Shown piece after piece: positions 4,920 through 5,578 of a stretch of 5,578 bases of DNA. Each line of letters opens with the position of its first letter. Positions within the stretch are counted from its first letter, which is position 1. Made by a program: the position numbers and the translations under genes. The stretch comes from Deltaproteobacteria bacterium UBA6967 (GTDB lineage: Bacteria; SAR324; NAC60-12). Under the pieces are notes generated by a model that saw nothing but the letters and a program-made list of their open reading frames with translations, was not told the origin of the DNA and ran no database searches. The DNA lies in NCBI GenBank assembly GCA_002450295.1, contig DJYX01000253.1, forward strand, positions 1 to 5,578, read 5' to 3'.

Positions 4920-5578
4920 TCATTTGTTCTTTTCCTTCTGGTAGTCAGCGTCTGGAATTTTGACATCGGGTTGATTGCGAGCGAATACGGCCTGCCGGAT
5001 ACCAAATTTTTCCTGAAGTTGAATTGAGAGCCCACCGTCAATCACCAGTGTATGTGCAGTGATGAAGGAAGCCTGTTCAGAGCAGAGAAAAGTGATTCCG
5101 TCTGCTATGTCATCAGGTACCCCTGTCTTGCGCAAGGGGTACTGATTTTCAAGAAACTGCAGACCCGTGGGGTTTTGCTCCCAGACCTTCTGTATACCTT
5201 CGGTGACGATGTGTCCCGGCGCAATCGCGTTTACACGAATATTGTCAGGACCAAAGTCAACAGCCATTTGCCGGGTCAAGCCAACTACTGCAGCTTTTGC
5301 GGTTTCATAAACGAGCATTTTGGGTTCTTGAAGAAAGCTGTGGACAGAGGCGATATTGACGATGTTCCCAAACTGCTTGCGTTGCATGTGTGGGACGCAG
5401 TGCTTGGCGCCAAGATATAGAGCCTTGAGCATAACATCCATCCCATAGTCCCAACTTTCCTCTTTGACGGTGACAGCACTTCCATGAATGTGATTTTCAC
5501 TGGCTAAGACACTGAAAGCGTTTTGTACAAGGACATCCACACAACCAAATTGTCGAATGGCTTCCTGAACCATTCTCT
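4920..5578 (-). CDS. Short-chain dehydrogenase/reductase (SDR), 5' end outside window
   Basis: This is the C-terminal part of a classical SDR, an NAD(P)-dependent alcohol dehydrogenase or ketoreductase. The frame stays open to the right edge, and the N-terminal cofactor motif TGxxxGxG lies beyond it; the ATG at 5573 is internal. Counting from that Met, VQNAF (16-20) stands at the NNAG position, NIAS gives catalytic Ser76, and YETAK gives Tyr89 and Lys93. VNAIAPGHI follows at 114-122 and a typical DGGLSIQ at 179-185 precedes a polar tail of about 30 residues ending in KEKNK. The place of the fourth catalytic residue, usually Asn in a VNLKG-like motif, is Met48 (DVMLKAL). The classical subfamily is sure, the substrate unknown. 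It is upstream of, and probably co-transcribed with, the PhyH-family oxygenase, so it might oxidise that enzyme's hydroxylated product. Confidence 0.92.
   Translation of the reverse strand, partial: RMVQEAIRQFGCVDVLVQNAFSVLASENHIHGSAVTVKEESWDYGMDVMLKALYLGAKHCVPHMQRKQFGNIVNIASVHSFLQEPKMLVYETAKAAVVGLTRQMAVDFGPDNIRVNAIAPGHIVTEGIQKVWEQNPTGLQFLENQYPLRKTGVPDDIADGITFLCSEQASFITAHTLVIDGGLSIQLQEKFGIRQAVFARNQPDVKIPDADYQKEKNK

Noticed and set aside
5052..5420. Plus-strand open frame of 122 codons
   Set aside because: It is antisense to the SDR gene, whose frame has the Ser-Tyr-Lys catalytic motifs and the DGG C-terminal motif.
5571..5573. ATG as the start of the SDR gene
   Set aside because: Starting here would leave out the essential N-terminal cofactor-binding motif, and the frame remains open to the window edge; it is an internal Met.

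Overview
The window is 5.6 kb of bacterial chromosome with six protein-coding genes, five on the minus strand and one (clpS) on the plus strand. Two genes are cut by the window edges. Moderate GC coding DNA, AT-rich spacers, clear Shine-Dalgarno sites and a ClpS adaptor point to a Gram-negative, probably aerobic, heterotroph. Respiratory GlpD and two oxygen-dependent oxygenase families support aerobic life. A proteobacterium-like lineage, perhaps marine, is a guess; nothing here fixes the taxon. I see no mobile element, rRNA, tRNA or CRISPR array.

Layout, left to right. (1) 1-1079, minus: the first 359 residues of an FAD-dependent glycerol-3-phosphate dehydrogenase (GlpD family), running off the left edge, with a good ribosome binding site and a possible promoter in the 346-base spacer behind it. 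(2) 1426-3301, minus: a two-gene unit, a HAD-family phosphatase-like hydrolase followed by a DUF1479 (YbiU-type) iron/2-oxoglutarate oxygenase-like protein. The reading frames overlap by 11 bases. (3) 3302-3686: an AT-rich divergent control region with several inverted repeats and a candidate clpS promoter. (4) 3687-3992, plus: clpS, the N-degron adaptor of the ClpAP protease, without clpA beside it. (5) 4023-5578, minus: a short-chain dehydrogenase (5' end outside the window) followed after 42 bases by a phytanoyl-CoA dioxygenase (PhyH) family oxygenase, probably one transcript, converging on clpS.

The two pairs look like small catabolic or modification modules. A hydroxylase with an NAD(P)-dependent alcohol dehydrogenase (PhyH + SDR) would fit hydroxylation of a substrate and oxidation of the product. 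A phosphatase with an oxygenase (HAD + DUF1479) would fit dephosphorylation linked to oxidation. Substrates cannot be read from the sequence. The region is mostly ordinary metabolism. The points deserving a second look are substitutions at normally conserved sites in GlpD, ClpS and the SDR, and the tight HAD-DUF1479 coupling.
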